DNA of 36,704 bases from Leptospirillum sp037442005. Its GTDB lineage: Bacteria > Nitrospirota > Leptospirillia > Leptospirillales > Leptospirillaceae. Where the stretch lies: the NCBI GenBank assembly GCA_037442005.1, contig JBBIRA010000013.1, forward strand, positions 1-36,704, written 5' to 3'. Below the pieces are notes generated by a model. That model worked only from the letters and a program-made list of their open reading frames with translations. It made no database searches and had not been told where the DNA came from. Below are positions 7,735-16,862 of the stretch, one piece after another; within the stretch, counting starts at the first letter, position 1, and each line of letters starts with the position of its first letter. The position numbers and the translations under genes were made by a program.

Positions 7735-8154
7735 ATGTCGGATTTTCCGATTGATCAAAACGATAACGTCACCACACCGGTCGACCCGCGCGAGGCCAGG
7801 GACATGAGCTCCGCTTTTTGCCAGGATTTTGGAAATTCCTTCCTCGCCCATCGCTATGGAAAGCGGACAAAACAAAGGGGGATAGAGCCCCGGGCTGACG
7901 TGGGGCGGCTGATCGGAACTTCCTCTGTGTTCCTCCTGTTGACAGGATCCGCCACGGGAGCCAACAATCTCGCCATCCTGCGATTCGCCCGCTTACATTC
8001 CGGAAAAAAGAGCCCCCTGATCCTTTCGGCCAGAAGGCTCCCGTCAGACCGTATGTTGGGTTCCGTACCCTTTTTTATAGGCTGTCCCATACAGGAAGGG
8101 AAAGTCGATCGACCGGTTAATCTCCTGGGCCGATCATGGGAAAGTCTCCGATGA
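7735..8154 (+). CDS. Hypothetical protein, doubtful
   Basis: A 139-residue frame starts at an ATG with a good AAGGAG six bases upstream, 56 bases after the transporter, in the operon direction. It reads MSDFPIDQNDNVTTPVD, then a weakly hydrophobic middle (GTSSVFLLLTG), and overlaps the methyltransferase start by 19 bases. The second half looks arbitrary in composition. I recognise no domain. It may be a real small gene, or the 5' end of a gene whose reading frame was lost. No other frame in the interval is more convincing. Confidence 0.35.
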   Translation: MSDFPIDQNDNVTTPVDPREARDMSSAFCQDFGNSFLAHRYGKRTKQRGIEPRADVGRLIGTSSVFLLLTGSATGANNLAILRFARLHSGKKSPLILSARRLPSDRMLGSVPFFIGCPIQEGKVDRPVNLLGRSWESLR

Positions 8155-8819
8155 CGGATTTCCGGGAGGGCGCCGAATACGACGCCTGGTACCGAAGCGA
8201 ACGGGGGAGCCGGATCGGGGAAGCCGAGTTCCGGCTCGCAAAAAAGCTTCTCCATCCCATTCCCGGAGACGTTATCCTCGATGTTGGCACCGGAACGGGG
8301 TACTTCGCACGCCGATTTGACAAAACCGGTGTGAAGGTGATTGGACTCGACATCCGGAGTGACTGGCTTCTCTATGCGAAGAGGGCCAGCCTCTCAACAA
8401 TCTCCTGGGTCAATGGCGATGCCCGGTTTCTTCCGTTTGCCGATGGAAGCTTCGACTCTGTGGTGTCGATTGCCGCTCTCTGTTTCGTTGTGGAGGAGAA
8501 TGAAGCGCTTTTGGAGATCGTACGGGTCGCAAAAAAACGCGTTGCGGTAGGGTTCCTCAACCGGCAAAGCACCTTATACCGGGAAAAAGAAGGTCATGGC
8601 TCTTACCGCGGTGCCAAATGGCATACTCCAGAGGAAGTCCGGGAGCTTTTTCTCGGTCTTCCCCTCCGTGACTTCACTCTTTCCTCCACCGCTTTCTTTC
8701 CGGGGTCCGGTGGAGCTGACCCGATGATGGATCGAGAAATGACAGATCATCAACAAACAGGAGCCTTGCTGATGGGATCGGGGACAGTCGACCAATCCGC
8801 TATTAAACGCATGCGTTAA
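8136..8819 (+). CDS. Class I SAM-dependent methyltransferase
   Basis: A 227-residue Rossmann-fold methyltransferase. Motif I is VILDVGTGTGYFARRF (residues about 47-62), the acidic end of strand 2 is VIGLDIR, motif II/III is WVNGDARFLPFADGSFDSVVS, the pattern of the Methyltransf_11 group. The segment after the core, YREKEGHGSYRGAKWHTPEEV, is typical of small-molecule methyltransferases. It lacks the cysteine set of arsenite methyltransferases (ArsM), so despite the ArsR gene upstream I do not call it ArsM. Either ATG 8136 or the in-frame ATG 8151 could be the start; neither has a strong ribosome binding site. Substrate unknown. Confidence 0.8.
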   Translation: MGKSPMTDFREGAEYDAWYRSERGSRIGEAEFRLAKKLLHPIPGDVILDVGTGTGYFARRFDKTGVKVIGLDIRSDWLLYAKRASLSTISWVNGDARFLPFADGSFDSVVSIAALCFVVEENEALLEIVRVAKKRVAVGFLNRQSTLYREKEGHGSYRGAKWHTPEEVRELFLGLPLRDFTLSSTAFFPGSGGADPMMDREMTDHQQTGALLMGSGTVDQSAIKRMR

Positions 8820-8856
8820 CTCCTCAGGGACAGAGAACCTATCAGTGGAGGATTGA

Positions 8857-10020
8857 ATGAAGACCGGAATCATCAAAAGAAAAAGTGTACTTATTTTTCT
8901 GTTTTTGTATCTCTCTGTTTTCTTGCCAACGGTTTCCCATGGCGCCGATTCCCCGGACTCCAATTCCTCCGGTTCTCCTGGAAGGTCTCCTTCATTGAAG
9001 AAGGTCCGCCAAAAATCCCCCAACCCGTCGGAGAGTCCCTCCTCAACCGATCCCTCAGAGAGATCATCCCCTCCGCTCTCCCTCAATGGTCCCGATGCCC
9101 TTTCTGCTTACAAGCATTCCTGGAATCCGCTGACGGCCGGTCCTGATCTCGTTTCCTATGCAGATACACTTCCAGAGGGCGTATTCAATACCCGATTTTT
9201 CTTCTACAGCCGTTTCACCCAGGCCCAGTACACCGATAGTGGAGGCGTTACCGGTTTACCGCCGGGGTTCTATGAAACCCAGATGCTGGCCCTCCAGGCC
9301 ATGTATTTTGGTGTGGGATCTAATACAGAGATTGCCATCCTCCCCTCTGTCATCGATACATTTTCATCGATCGGAGGAACCTCGATTGACGGTGCCGGGC
9401 TGAACGACCTCACCCTCGGAATCAAGCATCGGTGGATCATCCAGAACCCGGATTCGGCCCGTCCGTCTTTCGCCACCTTTCTCTTTGTCACTCTCCCGAC
9501 GACCGCCTGGCTGAATACCCCTGTTCCCAAAGGAGGGCTTCCCCCTATTTCGGTTCTCCCGGCCACTCATTTTGGGAGCCCGTCACTGACCGGGACTTTC
9601 CTGATCCGAAAGAACATCCGGCCCTTCCGTTTCTATGGAGGACTTTACTACACATATAACTTCCCAGGAATGGAGTCCCTGACATCGGCAGATCCAAGAA
9701 TCTTCGCCCAATTTGGCGACCTCCTCCAGTACCGGATGGCTGTTGAAGATGTGATCAATGAAAAATATGGTCTTGGATTTATTCTTGAAGCCGTTGGTCT
9801 TTCCGAGCTTCCCTTTTCGGTCGACGGCCTTCCGATCAATACGGTTCCGACCAATTTCAATCTCTTCTCCGTCCAGCCGAGCATCGAGGTCAACGTGACG
9901 TCCCGCCTGGCGCTTTCCGTTGGCGTCTTGCTACCGGCATGGGGGAACAATGCCTATCTGGCGACAACGCCAAACTTCTCGCTCTGGTATTACTTTGGCC
10001 ATGGCATCCTGCAACGGTGA
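8857..10020 (+). CDS. Outer-membrane beta-barrel protein, transporter-like
   Basis: A 387-residue exported protein. Residues 1-30 form a signal peptide with cleavage expected after VSHGA. A Ser/Pro-rich linker (about 31-75) follows, then alternating polar/hydrophobic strands rich in aromatic residues to the C-terminus (NFSLWYYFGHGILQR), the pattern of an outer-membrane barrel. It resembles the transporter/MetA-pathway barrel group of uncharacterised proteins in general layout only. GGAGG lies five bases before the ATG. It follows the methyltransferase by 37 bases, so it may be the last gene of the block that starts with the ArsR-rhodanese gene, and could provide outer-membrane passage for the same compound. 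Confidence 0.75.
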   Translation: MKTGIIKRKSVLIFLFLYLSVFLPTVSHGADSPDSNSSGSPGRSPSLKKVRQKSPNPSESPSSTDPSERSSPPLSLNGPDALSAYKHSWNPLTAGPDLVSYADTLPEGVFNTRFFFYSRFTQAQYTDSGGVTGLPPGFYETQMLALQAMYFGVGSNTEIAILPSVIDTFSSIGGTSIDGAGLNDLTLGIKHRWIIQNPDSARPSFATFLFVTLPTTAWLNTPVPKGGLPPISVLPATHFGSPSLTGTFLIRKNIRPFRFYGGLYYTYNFPGMESLTSADPRIFAQFGDLLQYRMAVEDVINEKYGLGFILEAVGLSELPFSVDGLPINTVPTNFNLFSVQPSIEVNVTSRLALSVGVLLPAWGNNAYLATTPNFSLWYYFGHGILQR

Positions 10021-10199
10021 AAGCGAAGACTTTTCTTTCTCCCTGACGCATGTCCTCCCGGCACAATCATTTGGACTCTTCCGAAGCGCTTCCTATTGCC
10101 GGGATGTCACCCTTTTTGTGCAGAGCCTAGAACTCTCTGGAAATCGGCTTGTGGCGTCTTTCCTGTTGGCCCCGGTATTTGTGTGAGTCGGCTATGAAA

Positions 10200-10378
10200 G
10201 GACAGTTTATCGAGACACTGAGAAATTTCAGAATCACCGACCCACCTCATATGGGTAGTCGTGAACCGCATTCTGGCAGGTGAGTCTGCCTTCGGGCGGG
10301 ATGTGGCCGGGCTTGGGAACGAGGAGAACTCATCCTCATAAAAGACGAAGGGCACGACTCCGACCCGGGAGTGGTAAA
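10200..10378. other. Intergenic region with four successive hairpins
   Basis: The 363 bases between the barrel gene and the HD-GYP gene hold no supported ORF but several stems: CGAC/GTCG with CCCA/TGGG at 10229-10253, GGCAG/CTGCC near 10275-10291, GAGGA/TCCTC near 10320-10337, and ACTCC/GGAGT near 10357-10373. None is followed by a U run on either strand, so they are not ordinary terminators. It may be an RNA gene or an untranslated trailer. I do not recognise a known riboswitch class. Confidence 0.3.
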
Positions 10379-10383
10379 GTCAC

Positions 10384-11451
10384 TCATCCGTATGCGTTGA
10401 AAATCCCATCGAACTCCAGATGAATGGACCCGAATGCCGACAGAACATCGGGGTCGAAATGAGCCGGATGGGTCCGACCGTCTCCTGAAAAAAGAATTTT
10501 CATGGATTGCTCATGGGAGAGGGCCGGTTTGTATGGTCTTTTGCTCCGGAGAGCATCGTAGACATCGGCCACGGCCATGATCCGGCCGGAGATCGGGATA
10601 TCAGTTCCCGCAAGTCCCCGGGGATAACCGCCGCCATCAAAACGTTCATGATGGGTCATGGCAATTTCCGCACCCATCATCAGATAAGGAGAATCCATCG
10701 AGCTCTCAACAATCTGGGCACCCAGAATCGTATGTGTCTTCATGATTTCCCATTCCGCCGGAGTAAATGGACCCGGTTTCAGAAGAATATGATCCGGTAT
10801 GCCGATTTTTCCAATATCGTGCATGGGGCTTGAAAAGGTAATCAGATCCTGGAACTCCCCACTTTTTCCCAAAACGCGAGAGAGAGCCAATGTATAATCG
10901 CTGATCCGCCGGATATGGCATCCCGTATCTTCATCCTTGTACTCAGCCGCACGGGTGAGCGTATGGATCATCTCCCGATAACTCTGCTTCAGATCTCTTG
11001 TCCGCTCTGTCACCTCTTCTTCCAGAATCCTGTTGTGCTGGTCCAGAAAATCCGAAAATCTCTTTAAACGGAGCAGGTTCCGGACCCGCATCCGAAGTTC
11101 CATCTGGTCTACCGGTTTCGAAAGGATATCCTCCACCCCTTCTTCAAGCGCCCGGAGCCGGGAACTCCGGTCATCAAGAGAAGTCACCATGATCACCGGA
11201 ATATTTTTCATCCGGGGATCCTGCTTGATGACAGAGGCCAGATCAAAACCGCTGATGCCCGGCATCAGGGCATCAAGCAGAAAAAGATCCGGAAAATCAA
11301 CCGTCACCAAAGTCATTGCCTCCGTCGCGCTTCCGGCGGTTTTGACCTGGTGTCCGTCATGCTCGAGAATCGTTTTGGCCAGATTCAGGCTGGCCGGATC
11401 GTCATCAACCACGAGAATGGTCTGAACAGTGGACCTAGGTTCCATGAACAC
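10384..11451 (-). CDS. Response regulator with HD-GYP domain (c-di-GMP phosphodiesterase)
   Basis: The 355-residue protein has an N-terminal receiver (residues about 10-125; acidic pocket D16-D18, phospho-acceptor D60 in LFLLDALMPG, K112), a short coiled linker, then an HD-GYP domain (about 155-345). The catalytic HD is at 211-212 in HDIGKIGIPD and the GYP signature at 275-277 in HHERFDGGGYP, both complete. Such proteins hydrolyse cyclic di-GMP when phosphorylated, influencing biofilm formation and motility. Its start overlaps the end of the receiver gene by 17 bases, so translation is probably coupled. It is the probable output of the phosphorelay encoded here. Confidence 0.95.
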   Translation of the reverse strand: MFMEPRSTVQTILVVDDDPASLNLAKTILEHDGHQVKTAGSATEAMTLVTVDFPDLFLLDALMPGISGFDLASVIKQDPRMKNIPVIMVTSLDDRSSRLRALEEGVEDILSKPVDQMELRMRVRNLLRLKRFSDFLDQHNRILEEEVTERTRDLKQSYREMIHTLTRAAEYKDEDTGCHIRRISDYTLALSRVLGKSGEFQDLITFSSPMHDIGKIGIPDHILLKPGPFTPAEWEIMKTHTILGAQIVESSMDSPYLMMGAEIAMTHHERFDGGGYPRGLAGTDIPISGRIMAVADVYDALRSKRPYKPALSHEQSMKILFSGDGRTHPAHFDPDVLSAFGSIHLEFDGIFNAYG

Positions 11452-11830
11452 TCCCCTTATCCTGATCCAAATATTCCTGGATTTTATCTAAAAATTCCTT
11501 GTAACGGATCGGTTTTGACAGATAGCCGTTGCATCCGGCCTCCCTGACCCGCGCTTCATCACCTTTCATGGCAAGCGCAGTCAACGCAAGAATCGGTATC
11601 ATTTTTGTCTCCGGATCCGATTTCAGGATCCGGGTCGCCTCAAGCCCGCTCATTCCCGGAAGGTGAATATCCATCAGGATCAGGTCCGGCGGAGATTCCC
11701 GGATGAGAATCAGCGCCTGTTCGGCATCTTCCCGTTTCAGAAGCAAATAACCTCTTCCGCTCAAAAGAGATTCCACCAGGTTCTGGTTGACAGGATTGTC
11801 CTCGACCAGCAGGATCTTGTGTTCTCTCAT
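11435..11830 (-). CDS. Single-domain response regulator (receiver)
   Basis: 131 residues consisting only of a receiver domain: acidic pair E10-D11 in LLVEDNPVNQ, phospho-acceptor D54 in LILMDIHLPGMSG, switch Thr84 and K106 in GYLSKPI. The VNQ and LPGMSG motifs match receivers found next to hybrid kinases (the DivK/CheY-like group). With no output domain it probably passes phosphate along or acts by protein contact. It overlaps the kinase stop by 4 bases upstream and the HD-GYP start by 17 bases downstream, which places it physically between sensor and output. Confidence 0.95.
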   Translation of the reverse strand: MREHKILLVEDNPVNQNLVESLLSGRGYLLLKREDAEQALILIRESPPDLILMDIHLPGMSGLEATRILKSDPETKMIPILALTALAMKGDEARVREAGCNGYLSKPIRYKEFLDKIQEYLDQDKGSVHGT

Positions 11831-14610
11831 GAAGAGGATCCTGCCGATCGAAGATGGAGGGCTCTTTTGACTTCTGACATAAAAGTTCCGGAAGAAAACG
11901 AAGACTTTTCAAGGACATTCACGATATACCCGTTCAGTCTCTCCCGATCTGCCAGTGTCACGATTTTAGCCGTGACCGCGAGAATCGGTATCGACTGCGT
12001 TTCGGGGGAAGTTCCCAATGTCTGGGCAACCTGAAATCCGTTCATATCCGGCATCATCAGGTCAAGAAGGATCAGATCGGGGTGGTGCCTTTCGGCAATT
12101 GCCACTCCTTCTTTTCCACTGTAGGCTTTACTGACATTAAACCCTGCATGGGAGAGAAATTTCCCCATAAACTCCACTGCCCGGGGATCGTCATCGATCA
12201 CCAGGATCCGGCCCTTTTCCTTTTTTTCCGGATCAAGCCCCATCTCCCGCAGTGCCGCGAGCAACGAATCCCTGTCCACCGGTTTTGTCAGTACCTTGGA
12301 GATGCCAATGGAAAAACCTTTAGACAGATCCGGAGAAAGCGACAGGATCAGGAGCGGAATCCGGGAAAGTTCCGGAGAATCCCTGATCCTGTCGAAAAAT
12401 AGCCACCCTTCCGATCCGTCTTTTCCCAGATCGATGGCCAGAAGCGATGGGGGTGACTGGGAGGCTTCTCGCATGGCTTCCTGCACATTGGTCACCCATC
12501 GTGTTCTGATCTGTAATGAGAGAAAGTGTTCTTCCAAAATCTGCCGGGAAACATTCTGATCCTCAAGGATCAGGACGTCGGGATTCTTTTTGTTTGCGGA
12601 TTCTTCCATGGAAGACCCAGACGGGATCGATGGCCCCTGTGAAGGAGCGGTCGGGATCTGCCCGTGCGATCGCCAGGGAATGTGGACCGTGACGGTGGTA
12701 CCGACATCGACGGCACTTTCCAGGAGCACCTTTCCGCCGTGGAGTTCCGTGAGACGTTTAACCAGCATCAATCCCAGTCCGGTTCCGGCAAAACGTTTGG
12801 ATAATGAGCTGTCAATCTGGACAAAAGCCTGGAACAGTCTGGCCTGATCTTCCGGGGCTATCCCTATGCCGGTATCTTTGACTTCAATTTCGAGCCAGGA
12901 CGGCCATTGACGGTACGGGGAGCCTGACAGATCTGTCCGCCGTCTGGCAACGATCGACACGGATCCTCCATCGGGAGTGAACTTGACGGCATTAGAGAGA
13001 AGATTAAACAGAATTTGCTTGATTTTCCGGGGGTCCAGAACGACCGAGTCCTCGATGATCTCTGAAAGGGAGCTGTCAATCCGGATGCGGTGGGCGGTCG
13101 CCCGCTCCCGGACCACCGACACCGCGTTTAACAGAATCGGTCCCAATGAAGTCATCTCGAGTTCCAACGATTCTTTTCCCGACTCGATCTTCGACAGATC
13201 GAGAATGTCATTGATTAACGACAGAAGATGCAATCCACTGTTAAAAATATCTGAGACCGGAGACTTCTGGGGCTCTGAAAGAGGTCCCAGAAGTCCATCT
13301 TTCAACATTTCAGAAAAACCGATAATGGCATTCAGCGGCGTGCGAAGTTCGTGGGACATGTTCGCCAGAAATTCGGTTTTCATCCGGCTGGCCTGTTCCA
13401 GCTGCAGGTTTTTAAGTCCAACTTCCTCCCCCTGACGTCTCAGTTCTTCCATCAGGATTTCGAGATCTTCATGATGTTTAAGATTTTTCAAAGCAACGGC
13501 AAGCTCGACCCGGAGTCTCTCGATAAAATCCAGCTCAAGCTCCGATGGAACGGAAGGACTTGCCAGAACAAGAACGGCAAGCTTCTTTTCCTGATGGGAA
13601 ACAGGAAGAATCAGGACCGATCCGGGCTTCCAGGAAAACAGTCCAGTCTCGACTAGATATCCTTCGGGGATATCATTTCCAGTCAGTACCACGGAGCGGT
13701 CGGCCTTTGCTGCCTGACCAATAAGCCCCTCCCCCTCCCGAAAGGAGAGAGCAATGGCTCCGGTGACACCCCATCGGGATTCGAGGCGATAGATCCCCGC
13801 CCATTCGTTATAGCGATAAAGTGCTGACAGGGGAAAAGGATGGCCCTCGGCAAGAATGGACAGCGTTCCCTCGATGACAGTGGGGGAATCGAATGAGGAA
13901 GCAAAAAGGGTAAAGAGACGGCGGTGGGTCGATTCAATCCGGGCGGCTTCCGTCAGCTGTTTTTCGGCGGTCAGCCGATCATCGAGTTCCCGCTTGATCT
14001 TTCGAGAGAGAAATACCAGAAGAATAATTGTCCCCAAAAGAGCCGCCGAGATGGCAAACAGGGTATCTCTGGCGGCATCTCGGGCCTTTCTCTCGCGCAT
14101 GACCAACAGGGCGTCTTCGGCTCCCTTCATGCGGGAAATAATGCTCTGGACCACTTCCATCTGCTGGTCGCCAAGCCCTTTTCGAAGAATCTCCGCCCCT
14201 TGATCAAATCCGCTTTTCTGAAAGGTTTCAAGAACCGAGTTCAGAAAGACCAGTCGAAGGGCCACCGCACGCGTCAGGGCCCTCTGGCGGGATTCTTCTT
14301 TGGGGTTATCCCGGACTTCTCCCCGAAGTGCATTGAGATTTTGCCAGATCGCGTTGATCGCGCTTTGACGTTTTCCCAGGTAGAGAGGGTTTTGAACGAT
14401 CAGGTATCCTCGTTGGGCCGATTCAGCTTCGTTGAGGTCAAGAAGGATGCGTTCGATGGACAGGAGAACATTCTGGGTATGTCGAACCAGGAGGGAACCC
14501 CGAATATAGTCGTTCCCCCGGTAGAGCGCCAAGGAAGAAACAAAGATCAGTACTCCGACGGAAAAAGCAAATCCGAAAAAGACTTTTCGTTCGATCGACT
14601 GGTCGGCCAA
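11827..14610 (-). CDS. Hybrid sensor histidine kinase (CHASE3-GAF-HisKA-HATPase-REC-REC)
   Basis: A 927-residue membrane kinase. Helix 1 (about 10-29) and helix 2 (about 182-202) enclose a helical periplasmic CHASE3-like domain (NEAESAQRGYLI is typical). A GAF-like domain (about 225-375) precedes HisKA with the phospho-histidine H420 (NMSHELRTP). The ATPase domain has N540, DTGIG at 579-583 and GTGLGL at 609-614. Two receivers follow: D727 with K776, and D850 with K902. Periplasmic or membrane stress sensing with a multi-step relay is likely; the ligand is unknown. The best start is TTG at 14610 with GGGAG about 8 bases upstream; no in-frame ATG fits. First gene of a three-gene overlapping operon divergent from ftsH. 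Confidence 0.95.
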   Translation of the reverse strand: MADQSIERKVFFGFAFSVGVLIFVSSLALYRGNDYIRGSLLVRHTQNVLLSIERILLDLNEAESAQRGYLIVQNPLYLGKRQSAINAIWQNLNALRGEVRDNPKEESRQRALTRAVALRLVFLNSVLETFQKSGFDQGAEILRKGLGDQQMEVVQSIISRMKGAEDALLVMRERKARDAARDTLFAISAALLGTIILLVFLSRKIKRELDDRLTAEKQLTEAARIESTHRRLFTLFASSFDSPTVIEGTLSILAEGHPFPLSALYRYNEWAGIYRLESRWGVTGAIALSFREGEGLIGQAAKADRSVVLTGNDIPEGYLVETGLFSWKPGSVLILPVSHQEKKLAVLVLASPSVPSELELDFIERLRVELAVALKNLKHHEDLEILMEELRRQGEEVGLKNLQLEQASRMKTEFLANMSHELRTPLNAIIGFSEMLKDGLLGPLSEPQKSPVSDIFNSGLHLLSLINDILDLSKIESGKESLELEMTSLGPILLNAVSVVRERATAHRIRIDSSLSEIIEDSVVLDPRKIKQILFNLLSNAVKFTPDGGSVSIVARRRTDLSGSPYRQWPSWLEIEVKDTGIGIAPEDQARLFQAFVQIDSSLSKRFAGTGLGLMLVKRLTELHGGKVLLESAVDVGTTVTVHIPWRSHGQIPTAPSQGPSIPSGSSMEESANKKNPDVLILEDQNVSRQILEEHFLSLQIRTRWVTNVQEAMREASQSPPSLLAIDLGKDGSEGWLFFDRIRDSPELSRIPLLILSLSPDLSKGFSIGISKVLTKPVDRDSLLAALREMGLDPEKKEKGRILVIDDDPRAVEFMGKFLSHAGFNVSKAYSGKEGVAIAERHHPDLILLDLMMPDMNGFQVAQTLGTSPETQSIPILAVTAKIVTLADRERLNGYIVNVLEKSSFSSGTFMSEVKRALHLRSAGSSS

Positions 14611-15062
14611 GGAGTTCTCTCCCTGAAAACCTTTATCTGAAAACTTCCTCGCCGGTAACGGAGGAAAGGATCTCTCGTTCGGCAGGGAAATTTTGAAAAA
14701 AAGGATTATGAAAAGCGGTTTAATCCGAAGAAACAGGGAATGCCTCTGAAAGAACCGACAAAAGCAACCCGGCTCCGATCAAAAACCCAAAGCTTTTACC
14801 AATATTGAGCGATACATTTTATTGTGTACCCATTCCAGATTTTGTCAAGATATCATCAAGCGATATTATGATTTAAAAACGAATCATTACACTAAAAATT
14901 GTAACATCTATGCTGGGATTGGGATCACAGGGTCACTGGTTAAGAAAATCCGATGGCCACCACTAACCCTCTTCGAGAGAAGAAAAAGATCAGATTCAGT
15001 GCTAGAATGCATCCATCTCTTCTTCAGATCGTCAACAATCAGATTAACTGTTCGAGGTGTGC
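14611..15062. promoter_or_regulatory. Divergent promoter region, sensor kinase / ftsH
   Basis: This 452-base AT-rich interval should drive both flanking genes. Plus-strand candidates are TTGTCA (14842-14847), 16 bases, TATTAT (14864-14869), and an extended -10 box TG-C-TAGAAT (15000-15008) about 54 bases before ftsH. A minus-strand candidate is CATAAT (complement of 14705-14710) with TTTCTT 17 bases upstream. No open frame here has a ribosome binding site. Confidence 0.4.
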
Positions 15063-16862
15063 ATGAAACCTTTGATCAAAAATATCTCGTTCTGGCTCGT
15101 CGTCGGCTTTGTCATTCTTCTTCTCTCGGACCTTTTTCAAGTCAAGAAGCCGGCAGTCAAAAATCTGGTGTATTCCGACTTTATGATTCAGGTGAATGGA
15201 GACCAGATCAAGGAAGTGACGATATCGGGGAATCACCTGAGCGGGGAGGAGAAAAACGGATCCCGGTTTGAGACTTATGCCGCCAATGATCCGGATCTGG
15301 TTTCAAACCTTCAGAAACACCATGTCCAGATCAATGCCATTCCTCCGGGAGAACATGCCTGGTATGTGAACCTTCTGGTGAACTGGGGTCCCTTTATCGC
15401 CCTGTTTTTCCTGTATTTTTATTTTATGCGACAGGGTCAGTCCGGCGGTGGGAATGTCATGACATTCGGTAAATCCAAGGCCAAGCTTGTCTCTCCTGAC
15501 AAGCAAAAAGTGACTTTTGACGATGTGGCAGGGGTAGACGAGGCGAAAGAGGAGCTGGGAGAAGTCGTCGGATTTTTAAAAGACCCTGGAAGATATGAGC
15601 GATTGGGTGGCCATATTCCCAAAGGCGTTCTCCTTGTGGGCCCTCCGGGAACTGGAAAAACGCTTTTAGCACGGGCAATTGCCGGTGAGGCAGGGGTTCC
15701 TTTTTTCTCGATCAGCGGCTCCGATTTTGTCGAGATGTTTGTCGGCGTCGGAGCATCCCGTGTCCGGGATCTCTTTGAACAGGGGAAAAAGAATGCGCCC
15801 TGCATCATCTTTATCGATGAGATTGATGCCGTCGGGAGACATCGGGGGGCCGGTCTCGGGGCGGGCCATGACGAACGGGAACAGACCCTGAATCAGCTTC
15901 TGGTCGAAATGGATGGGTTTGATACAAATGGAGGAGTGATTCTCGTTGCCGCAACAAACAGGCCGGATGTGCTCGACCCGGCTCTTTTAAGGCCCGGACG
16001 CTTCGACCGTCAGGTTGTTGTCGGAAGACCGGATTTAAACGGCCGGGTAAAAATTCTCACTGTTCATGCGAAGCATGTTCCCTTAGATCCCGAGGTCAAC
16101 CTTGAAACGATCGCCCGGGGAACACCGGGTTTTGCGGGAGCGGATCTGGCCAATCTCGTCAACGAGGCCGCCCTTCTTGCGGCCAGACGGAACCGGGATA
16201 AAGTGACGATGCAGGATTTTGAGGATGCCAAAGACAAGGTGATGATGGGTGTTGAGAGACGTTCGATCCTCATTACGGAGGAAGAACGCAAGGTCACCGC
16301 CTATCATGAAGCGGGACATGCCCTGGTCGCACGGTTGATCCCGGGGACGGATCCCGTTCACAAGGTAACCATTATTCCTCGTGGACAGGCACTGGGGTTG
16401 ACCCAGCAGTTGCCGACGGAAGACCGCTACTCCTCTAAAAAAGATGAGATTCTGAGCACGCTCGCAATCCTTATGGGAGGAAGAGTCGCGGAAGAACTTG
16501 CCTTTCACAGCATGACGACCGGTGCGGGAAATGATATTGAACGGGCCACGTCCATGGCTCGCAAAATGGTGTGTGAATGGGGAATGAGCGAGAAGCTTGG
16601 CCCCATTACCTTCGGTAAAAAAGAAGATGAAATCTTTCTGGGCATGCAGATTTCACAGCACCGGGACTATAGCGAAACAACGGCAAAAGCGATCGATAGT
16701 GAGGTGAGCCGGATTGTGTCGGAGGCCTACATGAAAGCAAAAGATTTGCTGACGGCTCACTTTCCGGTTCTTCAAAAGATTGCTGAAACACTTCTGGCCA
16801 AGGAAACACTTGATGGCAATCAGCTCGATGCCCTGATTTCAGTGGCGGAACAAGCTGGATGA
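15063..16862 (+). CDS. ftsH: ATP-dependent zinc metalloprotease FtsH
   Basis: A membrane-anchored AAA+ protease of 599 residues that degrades misfolded membrane proteins and short-lived cytoplasmic regulators. Two N-terminal helices (about 8-23 and 109-122) flank a small periplasmic domain. The AAA module has Walker A GPPGTGKT (193-200), pore loop MFVGVGA, Walker B IIFIDEID and the second region of homology ATNRPDVLDPALLRPGRFDR. The peptidase has the zinc site HEAGH (415-419). Length and motifs are complete. I use the ATG at 15063, with GAGGT four bases upstream; the GTG at 15057 lies inside that site. Monocistronic, divergent from the sensor kinase. Confidence 0.97.
   Translation: MKPLIKNISFWLVVGFVILLLSDLFQVKKPAVKNLVYSDFMIQVNGDQIKEVTISGNHLSGEEKNGSRFETYAANDPDLVSNLQKHHVQINAIPPGEHAWYVNLLVNWGPFIALFFLYFYFMRQGQSGGGNVMTFGKSKAKLVSPDKQKVTFDDVAGVDEAKEELGEVVGFLKDPGRYERLGGHIPKGVLLVGPPGTGKTLLARAIAGEAGVPFFSISGSDFVEMFVGVGASRVRDLFEQGKKNAPCIIFIDEIDAVGRHRGAGLGAGHDEREQTLNQLLVEMDGFDTNGGVILVAATNRPDVLDPALLRPGRFDRQVVVGRPDLNGRVKILTVHAKHVPLDPEVNLETIARGTPGFAGADLANLVNEAALLAARRNRDKVTMQDFEDAKDKVMMGVERRSILITEEERKVTAYHEAGHALVARLIPGTDPVHKVTIIPRGQALGLTQQLPTEDRYSSKKDEILSTLAILMGGRVAEELAFHSMTTGAGNDIERATSMARKMVCEWGMSEKLGPITFGKKEDEIFLGMQISQHRDYSETTAKAIDSEVSRIVSEAYMKAKDLLTAHFPVLQKIAETLLAKETLDGNQLDALISVAEQAG

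Noticed and set aside
8136..8819. Arsenite methyltransferase (ArsM) because of the ArsR gene upstream
   Set aside because: The conserved ArsM cysteines are absent. The regulator carries a rhodanese domain and lacks the arsenic-binding cysteine pair.
10200..10378. c-di-GMP riboswitch near the HD-GYP gene
   Set aside because: The stems do not match the GEMM consensus as I know it, and the segment lies downstream of the HD-GYP gene, not in a leader.
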